Origin: CAZPFP01 sp964585895
GTDB taxonomy: Bacteria; Patescibacteriota; Microgenomatia; PFEM01; JAHIFH01
Direction: 5' to 3'
Length of the DNA: 13,602 nt
Assembly (NCBI GenBank): GCA_964585895.1
Contig: CAZPFP010000018.1
Span: 1 to 13,602, forward strand
Part shown: piece by piece, positions 12,975 through 13,602 of the stretch
How the letters are laid out: the number at the start of each line of letters is the position of its first letter
Position numbering within the stretch: the first letter of the stretch is position 1
The notes under the pieces: model-generated
What the model saw: the letters and a program-made list of their open reading frames with translations, nothing else
What the model was told of the DNA's origin: nothing
The model's database searches: none
Translations under genes and position numbers: made by a program

Positions 12975-13602
12975 AAAATTATTGCTTGTCTTAGGCCTTT
13001 TTTTAGGAGTAATTTTTTTATTTTTTTACCCAGTTTTTCTTCGTGGCAATTTGCCTTTTCCCGGAGACTTATTAGTCGGTCACTATGCTCCTTGGAATTC
13101 TTCTTCTTTTTTAGGCTACACTCCGGGAGGTGTGCCCCATAAAGCTCAAGGGATTGATGTGGTTCGCACGCTTTTTCCCTGGAAGCATTTCTCGATAGGG
13201 ATGGTTAAAAAAGGCGAACTGCCCCTTTGGAACCCTTATAATTTTTCCGGCAACCCCCATCTGGCTAATTTTCAAACCGGTATTTTTTATCCTTTTAATT
13301 TGCTTTTTTTCTTACTTCCTTTTAATCTTGCTTGGACTATATTTATTATTCTCCAACCCCTTTTGGCTGGCTGTTTTACTTACTTGTTTTTAAGGGAAAT
13401 TAAGGTTAGTCGCTGGGGGTCTCTTTTTGCGAGTCTTGCCTTTGCCTATTCTTTGTACTTTACCGCTTGGTTGGAATGGGGAAATATTGATCATGCCATC
13501 TTGTGGCTTCCTTTAGCTCTTTTTCTGATTGAGAAAATAATTAAAAAATTGGAGATGAAATGGATTTTGCTTTTTATTTTTTCTCTGGCGAGTTCTATTT
13601 TG
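12964..13602 (+). CDS. YfhO-like membrane glycosyltransferase, 3'-truncated by window edge
   Basis: The frame is open from ATG 12964 to the last base, giving 213 residues of a protein that continues outside the window. After an N-terminal helix (about 4-23) come FPGDLLVGHYAPWN, then GIDVVRTLFPWKHFSIGMVKKG, ELPLWNPYNFSGNPHLANFQTG and FYPFNLLFFLLPFN, followed by further helices. The order of an Asp loop, a D-x-x-x-x-LFPW segment, a PLWNPY motif and a YPFN segment is characteristic of the YfhO/DUF6541-like membrane family, GT-C-related proteins linked to glycosylation of teichoic acids or other surface polymers. The start overlaps the preceding gene by 11 bases and lacks a Shine-Dalgarno, so it is probably expressed by coupling. 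The C-terminal half and any fused domain cannot be judged. Confidence 0.78.
   Translation, partial: MKTRKLLLVLGLFLGVIFLFFYPVFLRGNLPFPGDLLVGHYAPWNSSSFLGYTPGGVPHKAQGIDVVRTLFPWKHFSIGMVKKGELPLWNPYNFSGNPHLANFQTGIFYPFNLLFFLLPFNLAWTIFIILQPLLAGCFTYLFLREIKVSRWGSLFASLAFAYSLYFTAWLEWGNIDHAILWLPLALFLIEKIIKKLEMKWILLFIFSLASSIL

Noticed and set aside
1..13602. CRISPR array, tRNA/rRNA genes, transposon ends or integrase
   Set aside because: I looked for regularly spaced repeats, cloverleaf-like segments, long inverted repeats flanking a gene and transposase motifs, and found none that hold up by eye.

Overview
The window (13,602 bases, AT-rich) looks like ordinary chromosome from a small-genome bacterium, most likely a Patescibacteria/CPR member of the Microgenomates type. 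That placement is an inference. It rests on very tight packing, 4-base or direct stop/start junctions, a CAP-domain membrane protein, a LemA plus TPM-domain pair, and a long run of GT2 and GT-C glycosyltransferases. TGA is used as an ordinary stop (for example at 418-420, 1353-1355 and 9481-9483), so this is not a code-25 lineage. I see no rRNA, tRNA, CRISPR array, transposase or phage gene.

Left part (1-3747): the 3' part of a sortase, a membrane-anchored CAP-domain (YkwD-like) protein and a three-helix small membrane protein belong to the cell envelope. They end at a hairpin terminator (1617-1657). A YkuK-family RNase H-fold protein follows, then lemA and a TPM/YgcG-like gene as a translationally coupled pair.

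Middle part (3757-5941): a cupin epimerase-like gene and an RmlD-like NAD(P)-dependent reductase overlap by 4 bases and probably act on nucleotide sugars. They converge on trmD (minus strand), and the two stop codons share the same four bases.

Right part (5950-13602): a glycosylation locus running off the window. Three GT2 enzymes of the polyprenyl-phosphate-sugar synthase type (one fused to a GtrA membrane domain) alternate with four large integral-membrane proteins: two GT39/PMT-like, one MptB/GT87-like and one YfhO-like. The simplest reading is that the GT2 enzymes charge a polyprenyl phosphate with sugars on the inside, GtrA or similar proteins help present it outside, and the GT-C proteins transfer the sugars to surface acceptors.

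A recurring signal runs through the window. Seven likely promoters are TGN plus a TATAAT-like hexamer with no clear -35. At five of them the start codon lies 7 to 13 bases after the hexamer, implying leaderless or nearly leaderless mRNAs. Good Shine-Dalgarno sequences occur instead ahead of several downstream genes. The other two promoters drive about 72-75-base leaders, one of which holds three consecutive hairpins.
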